Source of the DNA: Nevskia soli DSM 19509
GTDB taxonomy: Bacteria > Pseudomonadota > Gammaproteobacteria > Nevskiales > Nevskiaceae
Assembly: GCF_000711955.1 (NCBI RefSeq)
Contig: NZ_JONR01000046.1
Location: forward strand, 1 to 35,804
Length of the DNA: 35,804 bases
Direction of reading: 5' to 3'
This document shows positions 17,149 through 24,790 of the stretch, one piece after another; positions within the stretch are counted from its first letter, which is position 1; each line of letters starts with the position of its first letter. The translations under genes were made by a program, and so were the position numbers. The notes under the pieces are model-generated. The model was not told where the DNA came from. It saw only the letters and a program-made list of their open reading frames with translations, and ran no database searches.

Positions 17149-17553
17149 TCAGTTCGGCCCGATTCCCCAACCGGTCGCCTTCAGACGCGAACTGAGCACC
17201 CACCCATCGGCTTCATCCCCGTTTTTTGGATTGATATACAGAACAGACGTGAATTTTCCCACCACAGAATACGCGTTCAAGGACTCATTCGGCAGAACGA
17301 ACACATCCGCTTTCACACATCTCAGGTCCGGTGCGCTATAGAACGCCACCCGTCCCTTTCCTATCGTCACCCGTCCCGACTCATGTGATTGAACTAGCCC
17401 ACCCGCCCGCCTGCCTTTCTCATCCAGCAACTTGCAATCCACGGCCATTGCCGCCGCGGAATGAAGGCCAACAAGCGCGGCAAATAGCATCCGAGTATGC
17501 GTGGACCACGCCCTCCCGCTTGCGAACCTGGCCAATGGATTGATGGCCGACAT
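17149..17553 (-). CDS. Secreted SH3-like protein, probable periplasmic immunity or moron
   Basis: A 134-aa protein. The start MSAINPLARF is used; a shorter start at MLFAALVG (17490) is possible and gives a tighter signal peptide (LFAALVGLHSAAAMA). The mature part contains GRVAFYSAPDLRCVKADVFV, NESLNAYSVVGKFTSVLYIN and ADGWVLSSRLKA, a pattern of bacterial SH3-like periplasmic proteins often seen next to exported toxins. It overlaps the previous secreted-protein gene region. Export and an SH3-like fold are fairly clear; the immunity role is inference. Confidence 0.6.
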   Translation of the reverse strand: MSAINPLARFASGRAWSTHTRMLFAALVGLHSAAAMAVDCKLLDEKGRRAGGLVQSHESGRVTIGKGRVAFYSAPDLRCVKADVFVLPNESLNAYSVVGKFTSVLYINPKNGDEADGWVLSSRLKATGWGIGPN

Positions 17554-17567
17554 CGATACCCCCACCG

Positions 17568-18182
17568 TCACGCTCCCGGCCCTTCGCCACCCTTCTCCCG
17601 CCCTGGATCGGCCCCATCCGATCCAGGCAAAGCCTCCTTCCTTCCGCCCCCCGAAGATTTCACGAAGCGCTCCCCATCAAAGCAATAGAAAGTACGCTCG
17701 CCACCATGGCCTGGGCCACCCGTGGCAACCGGCACCGACGACGCCCCAAGAGCGCAGCCGTGTTTCCCTTTCAGGATCTCGATCGAACCCTGGCTGGGCA
17801 CAGACTCCCCCAGAGGCTTGAGCCGGCCCAGATCAAAAGCCAGCAGGGACCAGCAGCAAGCGGCACCGCCACTATAAGCGTGAACCAGGAGAACCTTGCC
17901 GCGGCTGGTCCCAGCGATCTCGGCGCCCAACTTGCCGGTACGCTCGGGATCCAGCCAAACATTGTCGTACGACCACTCAGCAGACCGGCCATCCGACACA
18001 ACGGCGACCCGCAACGCCTCCCCTCCCTGATGCGCATCCCCTTTCACCGCGATGGACACCTTCGTAGCGCCATCCACCAGCTCCACGCCCGCATCCGACC
18101 CAGCCCACACCGGCGCGCCCGCCAGCGCCATCACAGCCATCATCGCGCCCATCACCACCGCAGCGAACTTATTGAGACTCAT
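17568..18182 (-). CDS. Secreted protein, probable periplasmic immunity or moron
   Basis: A 204-aa protein starting MSLNKFAAVVMGAMMAVMAL with a clear signal peptide cleaved after APVWA-G. ATG 18182 overlaps the stop of a short orphan frame by 14 bases. The mature part holds EWSYDNVWLDPERTGKLGAE, VLLVHAYSGGAACCWSLLAF and HGCALGASSVPVATGG, with several Cys that could form disulfides in the periplasm, and an Arg/Gly-rich end. No family was recognised with certainty. Placement directly before another secreted protein suggests a two-gene periplasmic unit. Confidence 0.6.
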   Translation of the reverse strand: MSLNKFAAVVMGAMMAVMALAGAPVWAGSDAGVELVDGATKVSIAVKGDAHQGGEALRVAVVSDGRSAEWSYDNVWLDPERTGKLGAEIAGTSRGKVLLVHAYSGGAACCWSLLAFDLGRLKPLGESVPSQGSIEILKGKHGCALGASSVPVATGGPGHGGERTFYCFDGERFVKSSGGGRKEALPGSDGADPGREKGGEGPGA

Positions 18183-18287
18183 AAGAAGGTCCCACCGTCT
18201 CGACATACCGCTGATAAAGATTGATAAGCGGCTCCACATCTCGGTCCGCACCCCAAAACGCCCAAGCGATTTGCCGTACTCCATTTT
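18169..18287 (-). pseudogene. Short orphan frame before secreted protein gene
   Basis: Directly after the stop at 18288 a protein-like frame reads QIAWAFWGADRDVEPL then INLYQRYVETVGPSYESQ and ends in TAA inside the start of the next gene. An ATG at 18284 (MEYGKSLGRF) lies in another frame, and a one-base slip at the GGGG run would join the two. It may be a toxin tail remnant or a small decayed gene. Confidence 0.35.
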
Positions 18288-18635
18288 CTAGGCAGCGCCG
18301 TCCCGCCGCTCGGCGAGAACACGATCAACATAAGCAGGAAAAACCTTCGCTAAATGCTTCCGGCCCGAAACGTTCGCGGTATCGACGGCACTCAAGAAAT
18401 CGTCGTAGCTGGCCTCCCGCAAATATTCCAGCATCGGCCCAGGGCTGAGCGCATAACCCCCAGTGAAAAGCAGGATGCCCCACCATTCAGTCTGTCCCAG
18501 TCCCCTGATCTCTTGAGAGTCAACTTGTTCGTCAATCCAATCTTCCGGCGGCCTGCCCTCTTTGGAACAAACGATTCCAATGATTCCGTGTTTGGCACGC
18601 ACTACGATCCCAAGCTTAATATCGAATGCATTCAT
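18288..18635 (-). CDS. Probable small immunity-like protein
   Basis: A 115-aa soluble protein starting MNAFDIKLGIVVRAKHGIIG. The pattern KLGIVVRAKHGIIGIV, GRPPEDWIDEQVDSQEIRGL, WWGILLFTGGYALSPGP and a helical end (YDDFLSAVDTANVSGRKHLA) resembles small immunity proteins, but I cannot name a family. It is the first gene inside the block bracketed by the duplicated composite terminators. Base composition is lower in GC than the capsid genes on either side, a sign of separate origin. Confidence 0.55.
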   Translation of the reverse strand: MNAFDIKLGIVVRAKHGIIGIVCSKEGRPPEDWIDEQVDSQEIRGLGQTEWWGILLFTGGYALSPGPMLEYLREASYDDFLSAVDTANVSGRKHLAKVFPAYVDRVLAERRDGAA

Positions 18636-18756
18636 GGAGATGCCAGATTTTATTTAATTTTCAGGATCAACAGTACTGTATGAATATCACTTCTGATTCA
18701 ACGCGGCTAGTCCTCAAAGACAAACACCGCCCCCAATTCATCTCGCCCTCGACTCC

Positions 18757-18814
18757 CCTTTTCTTTGAGGCGCACCCCTCGCCCAAAGAAAAGGGGCCGG
18801 CATAAGCCGGCCCC
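18757..18814 (-). terminator. Composite inverted repeat plus intrinsic terminator, copy 2
   Basis: Outer arms CCCCTTTTCTTTG/CAAAGAAAAGGGG, then an inner 9-bp perfect stem GGGGCCGGC-ATAA-GCCGGCCCC. Read leftward this is a strong terminator with CCCCTTTTCTTT. It is nearly the same element as 17034-17094. Confidence 0.8.
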
Positions 18815-18836
18815 TCCCTCACCTCACCGCCGACAT

Positions 18837-19034
18837 CTAACGGCGATACCCACCCTCATTCTCATCCTGCTCACACGCCAGCTTCACCGGCACACCCATC
18901 GCGATGCGCGCCTTGCCCTTCGGCGCCCCCGAACCCTCGCTCGTCTCGCCCGGGCCGCGCACCACCACCTCCACGCGCCCCTGGTTCGTGCCATGCAGCC
19001 ACTTCGGCCGCGACTCGTTCGTCTCTTGCTTCAT
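18837..19034 (-). CDS. Small phage protein downstream of major capsid
   Basis: A 65-aa protein starting MKQETNESRPKWLHGTNQGR at ATG 19034, which has GGAGG seven bases upstream. It contains VEVVVRGPGETSEGSG and KGKARIAMGVPVKLAC and ends in an acidic stretch. It lies just behind the terminator that follows the capsid gene. Function unknown; a small head-associated protein is plausible from position. Confidence 0.65.
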   Translation of the reverse strand: MKQETNESRPKWLHGTNQGRVEVVVRGPGETSEGSGAPKGKARIAMGVPVKLACEQDENEGGYRR

Positions 19035-19055
19035 GAAATCCTCCTCGAAAGAAAA

Positions 19056-19084
19056 TGGCCCGCCGTGCCGAAACACGGCGGACC
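19056..19084 (-). terminator. Intrinsic terminator after major capsid gene
   Basis: A hairpin CCGCCGTG/CACGGCGG extended by GGTC/GGCC, followed leftward by ATTTTCTTT. It starts a few bases after the capsid stop at 19093 and likely gives high capsid expression its own 3' end. Confidence 0.85.
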
Positions 19085-19092
19085 AAAAAGGC

Positions 19093-19939
19093 CTAGCCCA
19101 CGCCCGGCGTCGCGTACACGTTGCCGACGTAACTCGGCTCCGTGACCTTGAAGCCGTAAGCGCACACCGAATACACGCCAGTACCGATCTGGTTCACCAG
19201 CTTCACCGCATCCGTGTCGATGAACTGGCTCGCCCAGGTCAGGCCCGCCGGGTGGCCGAACGGGCAGTTGTAACCCTTGATCGCCCCATCCGTCACCGGC
19301 ACGATGTTGTTGCTCTGGTAGATGATGAAATCGTCCGTACGCCCCACGCGGCCGTTGCGCAGCGGCGACACCGCGTCGCCCGTCTCGTAGGCATACTTCA
19401 GCTCCGAATTCTTCATCTTGCGGATCATCCAGCTCGGCAGCACGATCCAGCGCTTGCCATCGCGCGGCACCTTCGCCTCATCCAGGATCTGGCCCGCCGA
19501 GAGCAGCACCGAATCGATCACGTTCTCGCTCGTCACCGAAAGCGCCGCACCCGTCGCGCCCAGATTCACATCGCCGGAAACCGCACCGGCCGCCGCCCCC
19601 TGGTTCGCCGCATCCACCTGCCCGTGGATCGAAGACAGCAGCGTCGAATCCTGCTGCTCCATCGTCTTCTGCACCGCATCCTGCGTGAAGTCATCCATCA
19701 GATCGATATCCGACTGATAACGATCCACGTTATCGATCTGATACGCCCAGTACAGACCCTGATCGATCACCAGCTCCGTCGCCTGCACATCCGGCACCTG
19801 GTAACTGATCGTCATCCCCACCTGGTAAGGACTCACCGTGATATCCGGCGTGCGCCGGATATGCACCACATCCCCCATGCGGGAAATCTCCCCCTCGTAA
19901 TCGGAGTTACTGATCTCCCCGAAAACGGTCGTGTTATAG
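19093..19939 (-). CDS. Major capsid protein, exon 2
   Basis: The remaining 282 codons of the capsid gene. The frame joins exon 1 (20954-21060) exactly: AAGTT from exon 1 plus C at 19939 gives Lys-Phe, then YNTTVFGEISNSDYEGEISR. This continues MGDVVHIRRTPDITVSPYQV and ends PSYVGNVYATPGVG. The total is 317 aa, within the normal size for this capsid family (HK97-type fold expected). Without joining, this part has no good start: the first ATG is at 19878 and would remove the conserved YEGEI region. It is therefore translated only if the intervening sequence is spliced, or else the phage capsid is broken. Confidence 0.85.
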
Positions 19940-20953
19940 CGCGCGGCAGCTAGGCCGCGTCCGACTGTCGCTTCATCTTGCCGATGATATGGCCCCGCTC
20001 ATTGCGAACAAATTCGCCGTAATCGGTCCTGCGTTGCACAGGAAGATCGCGAATTGTTTTGAGCAATGATGCAGGTTCAGATGCCGATTCACTCAGTCTG
20101 TGCTCGTGTGACTTCAGTTGCTTCAATGCCGACTTGATGCGTTCTCCGTCGCGGAAATGTCCCATCTCGGCGCAACCAAGGACGAATTGAATCTCCTGCC
20201 TTTTCACAATGGAATGTTTTCCGAAATAGCCAAAGAAATCCTTGACCTTCGATGGCTGGGCAAGCAGGCGCCATTGCCGGCACCGCCCTTTCGCCATGTT
20301 ATAAATCACGCCTCCGAAGTTTTTCTGGATGATTTCCAGGCCTTCAGTGTCGTAATCGGCACAAGCTATCGTCGCCACCAGGTAGGCCGCCCCTAGCGAC
20401 GTGATCTTCATCACCGAAACGCAACCATCTCCGTCGAAATACCCCGCCAACCACTTTCGGCTTGGAAAATTCGGCAGAGGAAGGCTGCGAAGCTTGCGCT
20501 GCTCCTTCATCCATTGACGCAGTTGATCCCGGTCACCGACAACCGCCTGTTCTCGCTCGAGTAGCGCATAAGCGTAGTGGCGTTTAATGACCAAATGCTG
20601 CGCGATCGTATTCAGCATCATCTTGGCAAGCTTGCCGCGTATATCCAATCGCGCGTATTCCGCCTGCTTGATCGTCTCGATGGTCAAAACACCACCGAAA
20701 CGTTGTTGAATCAATCGCAATACCTCGTCCTTACCGACCTTCTGCGAAAAAGAAACATTGATTTGTGGTTTCCAAGTCTCTTTCACGAGATGCAAATGAA
20801 TGCTTCCATCCGCATCCAGAAAGCCAGCTATGTACTTTTCACTGAGCATTGGCGCTTGCCTGTCCCTCAGCCATTCGTCACTTCGATCTGGTTCCACACA
20901 CTATAGTGCAGTTCCAGTTATTCAGAATCGGTTTTACTAAGTCCTATTAATTA
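19940..20953 (-). other. Probable group I intron in the major capsid gene
   Basis: About 1014 nt separate two capsid coding parts. The sequence shows four group I traits: U precedes the 5' site (20954); G is the last intron base (19940); joining restores frame and a conserved Phe-Tyr; and the exon ACTAAGTT can pair with intron GACTTAGT (20943-20936) in a P1 helix ending in a U-G wobble at the splice site. A candidate P7 (GACTG at 20098-20094 with CAGTC at 19967-19963) lies inside the endonuclease coding region. I could not fold the full core. An intein is excluded because TAA at 20949 follows the 5' junction and the endonuclease uses another frame. Confidence 0.7.
19950..20849 (-). CDS. LAGLIDADG homing endonuclease, intron-encoded
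   Basis: A 299-aa protein from ATG 20849 (MLSEKYIAGFLDADGSIHLH); a GTG at 20897 would add 16 residues. Two LAGLIDADG motifs are present, YIAGFLDADGSIHL near residue 6 and WLAGYFDGDGCVSV near residue 132, both with the catalytic Asp. This makes it a monomeric pseudo-symmetric enzyme, which would cut intronless capsid alleles at the insertion site. The stop at 19950 is ten bases from the predicted intron 3' end, so the C-terminal coding part must overlap ribozyme core sequence. GC content is lower than in the capsid exons, consistent with horizontal origin. Confidence 0.92.
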   Translation of the reverse strand: MLSEKYIAGFLDADGSIHLHLVKETWKPQINVSFSQKVGKDEVLRLIQQRFGGVLTIETIKQAEYARLDIRGKLAKMMLNTIAQHLVIKRHYAYALLEREQAVVGDRDQLRQWMKEQRKLRSLPLPNFPSRKWLAGYFDGDGCVSVMKITSLGAAYLVATIACADYDTEGLEIIQKNFGGVIYNMAKGRCRQWRLLAQPSKVKDFFGYFGKHSIVKRQEIQFVLGCAEMGHFRDGERIKSALKQLKSHEHRLSESASEPASLLKTIRDLPVQRRTDYGEFVRNERGHIIGKMKRQSDAA

Positions 20954-21060
20954 AACTTAGTCGTCAGCTTCGTGCTCCACAACTCCGGCACAAAACCCGA
21001 GGTACCACCGGACGAATAGTCCGCATACCCGCTCGCGCGGGGAATTCCAACTGTTGCCAT
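20954..21060 (-). CDS. Major capsid protein, exon 1
   Basis: It starts at ATG 21060 (MATVGIPRASGYADYSSGGT), then SGFVPELWSTKLTTKF, a classical N-terminus for podovirus capsids in which PELWS-KL--KFY precedes the TTVFGEISN-DYEGEI segment. The frame hits TAA at 20949, two codons past the conserved Phe. This fits interruption by an intron rather than a natural end. It lies 43 bases after the scaffold stop. Confidence 0.85.
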
Positions 21061-21102
21061 CTCTATAGTCTCCAAATAATGCAGTGCCGCGGTCGAGCGT
21101 CC

Positions 21103-22089
21103 CTACCGGATCCGCCCCTCCCCCGCAGCCCTGTCGATCGTTTCCTGAATCGCCTGCCACTCCTGCGGACGCCTGCGGTAATGCCCCTGGCTGTAGAGCC
21201 TGTTCTGCTCCGCAATCCAGGCGCGTGAAACCACCGTCTCCGCCGGCGCCTCGCTCGGCAGCGAGGCCGAAGGTTTGCCATTCGGAATCACGCGACGCGA
21301 CGCGTCCCGTCCCGAAGGTCTTTGCTGCGACTGCCCCCACGCGTTGAAGATCGCCAGCACCCGATCCGCATCCAGCATCCCGCGCGCCTCGTTGAGCACC
21401 TCCTGACGCGTGCGGCCCGCCAACGGGTCACGCTCGTTCAGCCACTTCAGGAACTCCGCGTTCGCATTGATCTCCCGCCAGCGCGGCAGGCCGGCATTCA
21501 CCGCCGCCCAGAACCCCGCCTCCTTCGATCGCTGCAACTCCGCCCGATGCGCCCGCAACTCCTCGCGGATCGCCGCCACCTCCTCCTGCACCGCACCGCG
21601 GGTCAGCTCACCCGAAGCCGCCCGCACCGTCTCCACCAGAAAGCGGCAATGCTCCTCGCCGAACTCCTGCAACTGCTGCGGCGTCACATACCGCCGCAAC
21701 TCATCCGCAGACAGCGGCGCCGCGGCCTGTCGTTGCACCACCGACATCCGCTCCAGCAGCTCCGCCTCCCGCCGCCGCCAGGCATCCTCCGCCTGGCGAT
21801 GCCGGTCGTTCTCCGCCCGCAACATTCCCTCACTGGTCGACACACGGCTGCGCAAACGCTCCACCTCATCCGTCCCCGCCGCCTCCGGCGCCTCCGGCGC
21901 CGCGACTTCAGCGTGTCCCGCCCGCGCCTGCTCCACGGCCCCCTCCGCCGCCCCGCGCACAGCCACAGGCGCCGGCGTCGCCGCCGCCCCCTGCGCCGCC
22001 CGCAACCGCGTCAGATTCTCCGCGCGCAGCCGCTGCGCCAGATCCGCATCCTCACTCTTCCGCTTCAACGGTCCCGGCAATCTCGCCAT
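21103..22089 (-). CDS. Capsid scaffolding protein
   Basis: A 328-aa protein starting MARLPGPLKRKSEDADLAQR. Start chosen at ATG 22089 because GAGAGGAG precedes it. Residues about 70-200 are a long charged coiled coil (ENDRHRQAEDAWRRREAEL, EEVAAIREELRAHRAELQRS). It is followed by WAAVNAGLPRWREINANAEF, LKWLNERDPLAGRTRQEVLN and a short basic C-terminus ending DRAAGEGRIR. Helical coiled coil, basic tail and a place directly before the capsid gene are the marks of podoviral scaffolds, which direct procapsid assembly and then leave the head. Confidence 0.8.
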   Translation of the reverse strand: MARLPGPLKRKSEDADLAQRLRAENLTRLRAAQGAAATPAPVAVRGAAEGAVEQARAGHAEVAAPEAPEAAGTDEVERLRSRVSTSEGMLRAENDRHRQAEDAWRRREAELLERMSVVQRQAAAPLSADELRRYVTPQQLQEFGEEHCRFLVETVRAASGELTRGAVQEEVAAIREELRAHRAELQRSKEAGFWAAVNAGLPRWREINANAEFLKWLNERDPLAGRTRQEVLNEARGMLDADRVLAIFNAWGQSQQRPSGRDASRRVIPNGKPSASLPSEAPAETVVSRAWIAEQNRLYSQGHYRRRPQEWQAIQETIDRAAGEGRIR

Positions 22090-22417
22090 CGTCTCCTCTC
22101 CATGTGCCCCAAAGGCTGTCATGTCAATGCGTGGCAACGCCCACGCGCGAAGCCCAGGCTCTCCCTTCCGGGTGCACGGGCGCATTGCGCTATCCCTTCC
22201 GGGTGCGCTCCAAAAAAATCGGGATTTACTTCAGTACCACAAAGTCCCTCGCAGACGGAGAGACCAGGCCGCTATCCGCAGCCATATGAAAATTCAACCA
22301 AACCCACCGCAGGATGTGCTCACCCCGGACTTGATCCGGGCGAAGCGCATCGATCACGCCCCTCGCCGAAGACAACCGGGTCTCGTCACCAACCCCATGC
22401 AACGGCCAACGGCCAAC
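22090..22417. repeat. Intergenic gap with extragenic repeats and a short toxin-tail-like frame
   Basis: Two copies of TCCCTTCCGGGTGC (22162-22175 and 22192-22205) and a repeat-like segment around 22318-22355 (CACCCCGGACTTGATCCGGG) resemble chromosomal extragenic repeats. A 19-codon minus frame at 22226-22285 (MAADSGLVSPSARDFVVLK) looks like the end of a longer protein, with no immunity gene behind it. I see no full gene. Confidence 0.5.
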
Positions 22418-23500
22418 TCACCCCGCCGCCGCAACCGCCCCTCCCAAATCCACCACCGCCACCTCGCGCGCACCCACCCAGCTACGCACCCGTCCCGCCA
22501 CATTCTCCGGCGTGATCCCCAGCATGCAGCGGCAATTCTGCCGCACCCCATCCTGCTTGCAGGCGCTCTTCGGAAACGCACAACTCCCCGGCAACTGCAA
22601 CGACTCCGCCTTCGCCCCCAGCGGATGCCAGCGCTGCGCATCCATCGCCGCCCGCCGCGGAAACAAGCCCAGCGCATGAATCCCCAGCGCCGCCGCGATA
22701 TGCAGCGGCCCCGTACTGCTCGCCACCAGCCCATCCGCATGCGCAATCAGCGAAATCAACTGCGCCGGCGCCGTCGCCCCCATCAACACCACCACCTTCT
22801 CATGCGCCAGCAACGCCGGGCACTCCGCCTCCAGCTCCGCCCGCTCCGCCTCCACCCCCGTCAGCAGAAACCGCACCGGCGCATCCTCCAGCAACTGCAC
22901 CAGCCTCAGGAAATGCCCCGCCGGCCACTCCCGCGCATTCTTGTTCGACTTCGGGTGGATCACCAGATTGAACGCCGCCCCATCCAGCCGGTGCCGCAAC
23001 ACCTCATCCAGCGGCGACACCCGCGACAACCGCGTCAAAGCCTTCAACTCCGACAAAGGCAGCCGCGACTCCAGACCCAGCGGCTTCAAATGCCGCAACA
23101 CAATCTGCGCCTCATGCAGCCCCGACCACTTCCGGCGGCTCCACACAAACCGGTTGCTGAACGGCAGACACTTCGGCCGCTCCACATCCCCGATCCGGAT
23201 CGGCACCTTCGCCAGATAAGCCGCCCGCGCCATCGCCTCATCCGAAAGCGGATTGATGAACGCATTCACCCCATGGCGGCTCAAAATCGCCGGATCGGCC
23301 AAAACCGCCTGATCCTCGATCACCTCATCGATCCACTCGCACGTCGCCAGCAGCGGCATCGTATAAGCCGCCGCCACCATGCAGATCCTCAGATCCGGCC
23401 GCTGCCGCTTGATCATCGCGATCATCGGCAGGCAGGACAACACATCCCCCAGGTGACCACGCCGCACCAGCGCAACCGTACTACCGTGTGCCAAATCCAT
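22418..23500 (-). CDS. Glycosyltransferase family 9 (heptosyltransferase-like)
   Basis: A 360-aa protein from ATG 23500. The N-terminus ALVRRGHLGDVLSCLPMIAM is the GT9 start motif (R-G--GD-L---P). The C-terminal domain has FNLVIHPKSNKNAREWPAGH, VRFLLTGVEAERAELEAEC and the donor-site signature LVASSTGPLHIAAALGIHAL. Family members transfer heptose or related sugars to lipopolysaccharide core. Several Cys in the last quarter (CAFPKSACKQD, CRCMLG) are like those of some phage-encoded GT9 proteins. Here it sits between scaffold and accessory genes and may alter the host surface in a lysogen; that is inference. Confidence 0.88.
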   Translation of the reverse strand: MDLAHGSTVALVRRGHLGDVLSCLPMIAMIKRQRPDLRICMVAAAYTMPLLATCEWIDEVIEDQAVLADPAILSRHGVNAFINPLSDEAMARAAYLAKVPIRIGDVERPKCLPFSNRFVWSRRKWSGLHEAQIVLRHLKPLGLESRLPLSELKALTRLSRVSPLDEVLRHRLDGAAFNLVIHPKSNKNAREWPAGHFLRLVQLLEDAPVRFLLTGVEAERAELEAECPALLAHEKVVVLMGATAPAQLISLIAHADGLVASSTGPLHIAAALGIHALGLFPRRAAMDAQRWHPLGAKAESLQLPGSCAFPKSACKQDGVRQNCRCMLGITPENVAGRVRSWVGAREVAVVDLGGAVAAAG

Positions 23501-23684
23501 CTAAGTCCTTGATCGGGACATGGAAATGCCCCGCCCCCGACAATTGAGACCCACAGAATGCAACTTTTCCGCAACAAAAGCACCTGGCCAAAACCGCTCC
23601 AACCCCGGTCCCAGCCCCAGAACTCCCACCCCTTTTGTAAACCAAAAACCCCGCAAACCCGCCCCAACCGCCAGCCGCAGCCGA

Positions 23685-24245
23685 CTACACCAAACCCGCC
23701 GACGGCCTCAGCCGGTCGCAATACCCCCGCCACTCCGGCGACCAGCGCGGATGCATTTCCCGGCCATCCGGCACCGCCCCTGCCCCAAGCGCGCGCTCCA
23801 GCAAGTGCGCATCCAGCCACGGATCCGCCTGCATCCTCCCCACCATTGCCGGCTCAAACACCTCCGGCAAATAACGCCTCAGATAAGGAAGCCCCACCAA
23901 CTCCCCCTCACTCGTCACCGGCACATACAAAAGATCCTGCTCCGTCAAAGCCTCCACCTGCTTCGACGTCAAGCCATGCTCCCGCTCGTAAGCCGCCTCC
24001 ACCACATCATCCACCCCCATCACCATCCCACCGGGATTGGCCGCCGCGAACCGCGCATACAGCAGCTTCAGATGATCGGGATACAGATACCGGTACGCCC
24101 CCTCCTCGCCACCTAGCGCCCTCATATACATCCTCAGCCCCGGATGCCGCTCCAGCGACCACTGCTCCCGGTGGGGCGCCCCGTACCCGATCTCCACCTC
24201 TTCCAACGTATCCTTGCCAAACAACACAAAAGCCAGCGAGTTCAT
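23685..24245 (-). CDS. Unknown protein, possibly immunity-like
   Basis: A 186-aa soluble protein starting MNSLAFVLFGKDTLEEVEIG. ATG 24245 overlaps the stop of a short orphan frame (ATGA). Segments include YLYPDHLKLLYARFAAANPG, DVVEAAYEREHGLTSKQVEA and EVFEPAMVGRMQADPWLDAH. I recognise no domain. Coupling to a toxin-tail-like frame puts it in the same pattern as the immunity genes nearby, but its high GC3 resembles the core phage genes, so a structural or accessory phage role is equally possible. Confidence 0.6.
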   Translation of the reverse strand: MNSLAFVLFGKDTLEEVEIGYGAPHREQWSLERHPGLRMYMRALGGEEGAYRYLYPDHLKLLYARFAAANPGGMVMGVDDVVEAAYEREHGLTSKQVEALTEQDLLYVPVTSEGELVGLPYLRRYLPEVFEPAMVGRMQADPWLDAHLLERALGAGAVPDGREMHPRWSPEWRGYCDRLRPSAGLV

Positions 24246-24337
24246 TGTTTTTCATCCTTGCCCGGAATCGGCTGCCTCGGAATCACCATGCTATCCATCG
24301 GATAGACAAATAGCCCCGTAGGATGTGCTAAGCGCAT
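24242..24337 (-). pseudogene. Short orphan frame, toxin-tail-like
   Basis: Frame MRLAHPTGLFVYPM, then DSMVIPRQPIPGKDEKQ, ending in TGA that overlaps ATG 24245. The first ten codons fall in an extragenic repeat (GTAGGATGTGCTAAGCGCA, 24318-24336), so only the tail is likely original protein sequence. It is probably the end of a lost toxin domain. Confidence 0.35.
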
Positions 24338-24427
24338 CGAAGCGCATCAATCGCTGAGTTTGCCCATGCCCCAGGTATCGTGCCGCGACGAAGTGCTCCT
24401 CCACGAGAATCCTCGGCCGAGTCGCAA

Positions 24428-24790
24428 TCACCCGCTCGACTCAACCCGCATAACCCAATGTCCAGATCCGAAAAATCCCGGCAAGGACAAACACATCGAC
24501 CGGGTCTCCAGCAAAAGAAACTGCGTAACTGCCACAACCAGTATCGCCGCCAGAAAACCACGCCAAAGTAATCCGCGCCCGTTCCTTAAAGCGGAAATCA
24601 ACGAGGCCCCGATGCACAACATCGCGACTACAGCAAGAATTGCCACAAGCATCGCATCATCGTTGTCGAACAAATCCCGAAGCTCATCTTCCGCGTACCA
24701 GGAAGAACAAAACACATACGAGGCCAACACGGCACAAATACCGGCAACGGAAAGAAAAGCCGTAACCAACGAAGCGATTTTCCTACGCAT
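24428..24790 (-). CDS. Membrane protein, probable immunity protein
   Basis: A 120-aa protein starting MRRKIASLVTAFLSVAGICA at ATG 24790, which overlaps the stop of an orphan toxin-like frame (TAATG). Three transmembrane segments are visible: about residues 5-28, 46-67 (AMLVAILAVVAMLCIGASL) and 76-94 (GFLAAILVVAVTQFLLL). Small multi-pass membrane proteins of this kind often protect against toxins acting at the inner membrane. GC content is lower than in the structural genes. The membrane location is clear and the immunity role inferred. Confidence 0.65.
   Translation of the reverse strand: MRRKIASLVTAFLSVAGICAVLASYVFCSSWYAEDELRDLFDNDDAMLVAILAVVAMLCIGASLISALRNGRGLLWRGFLAAILVVAVTQFLLLETRSMCLSLPGFFGSGHWVMRVESSG

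Noticed and set aside
19940..20953. Intein in the capsid protein
   Set aside because: TAA follows two codons after the junction and the endonuclease is in a different frame; no intein terminal motifs (Cys/Ser start, His-Asn end) were seen.
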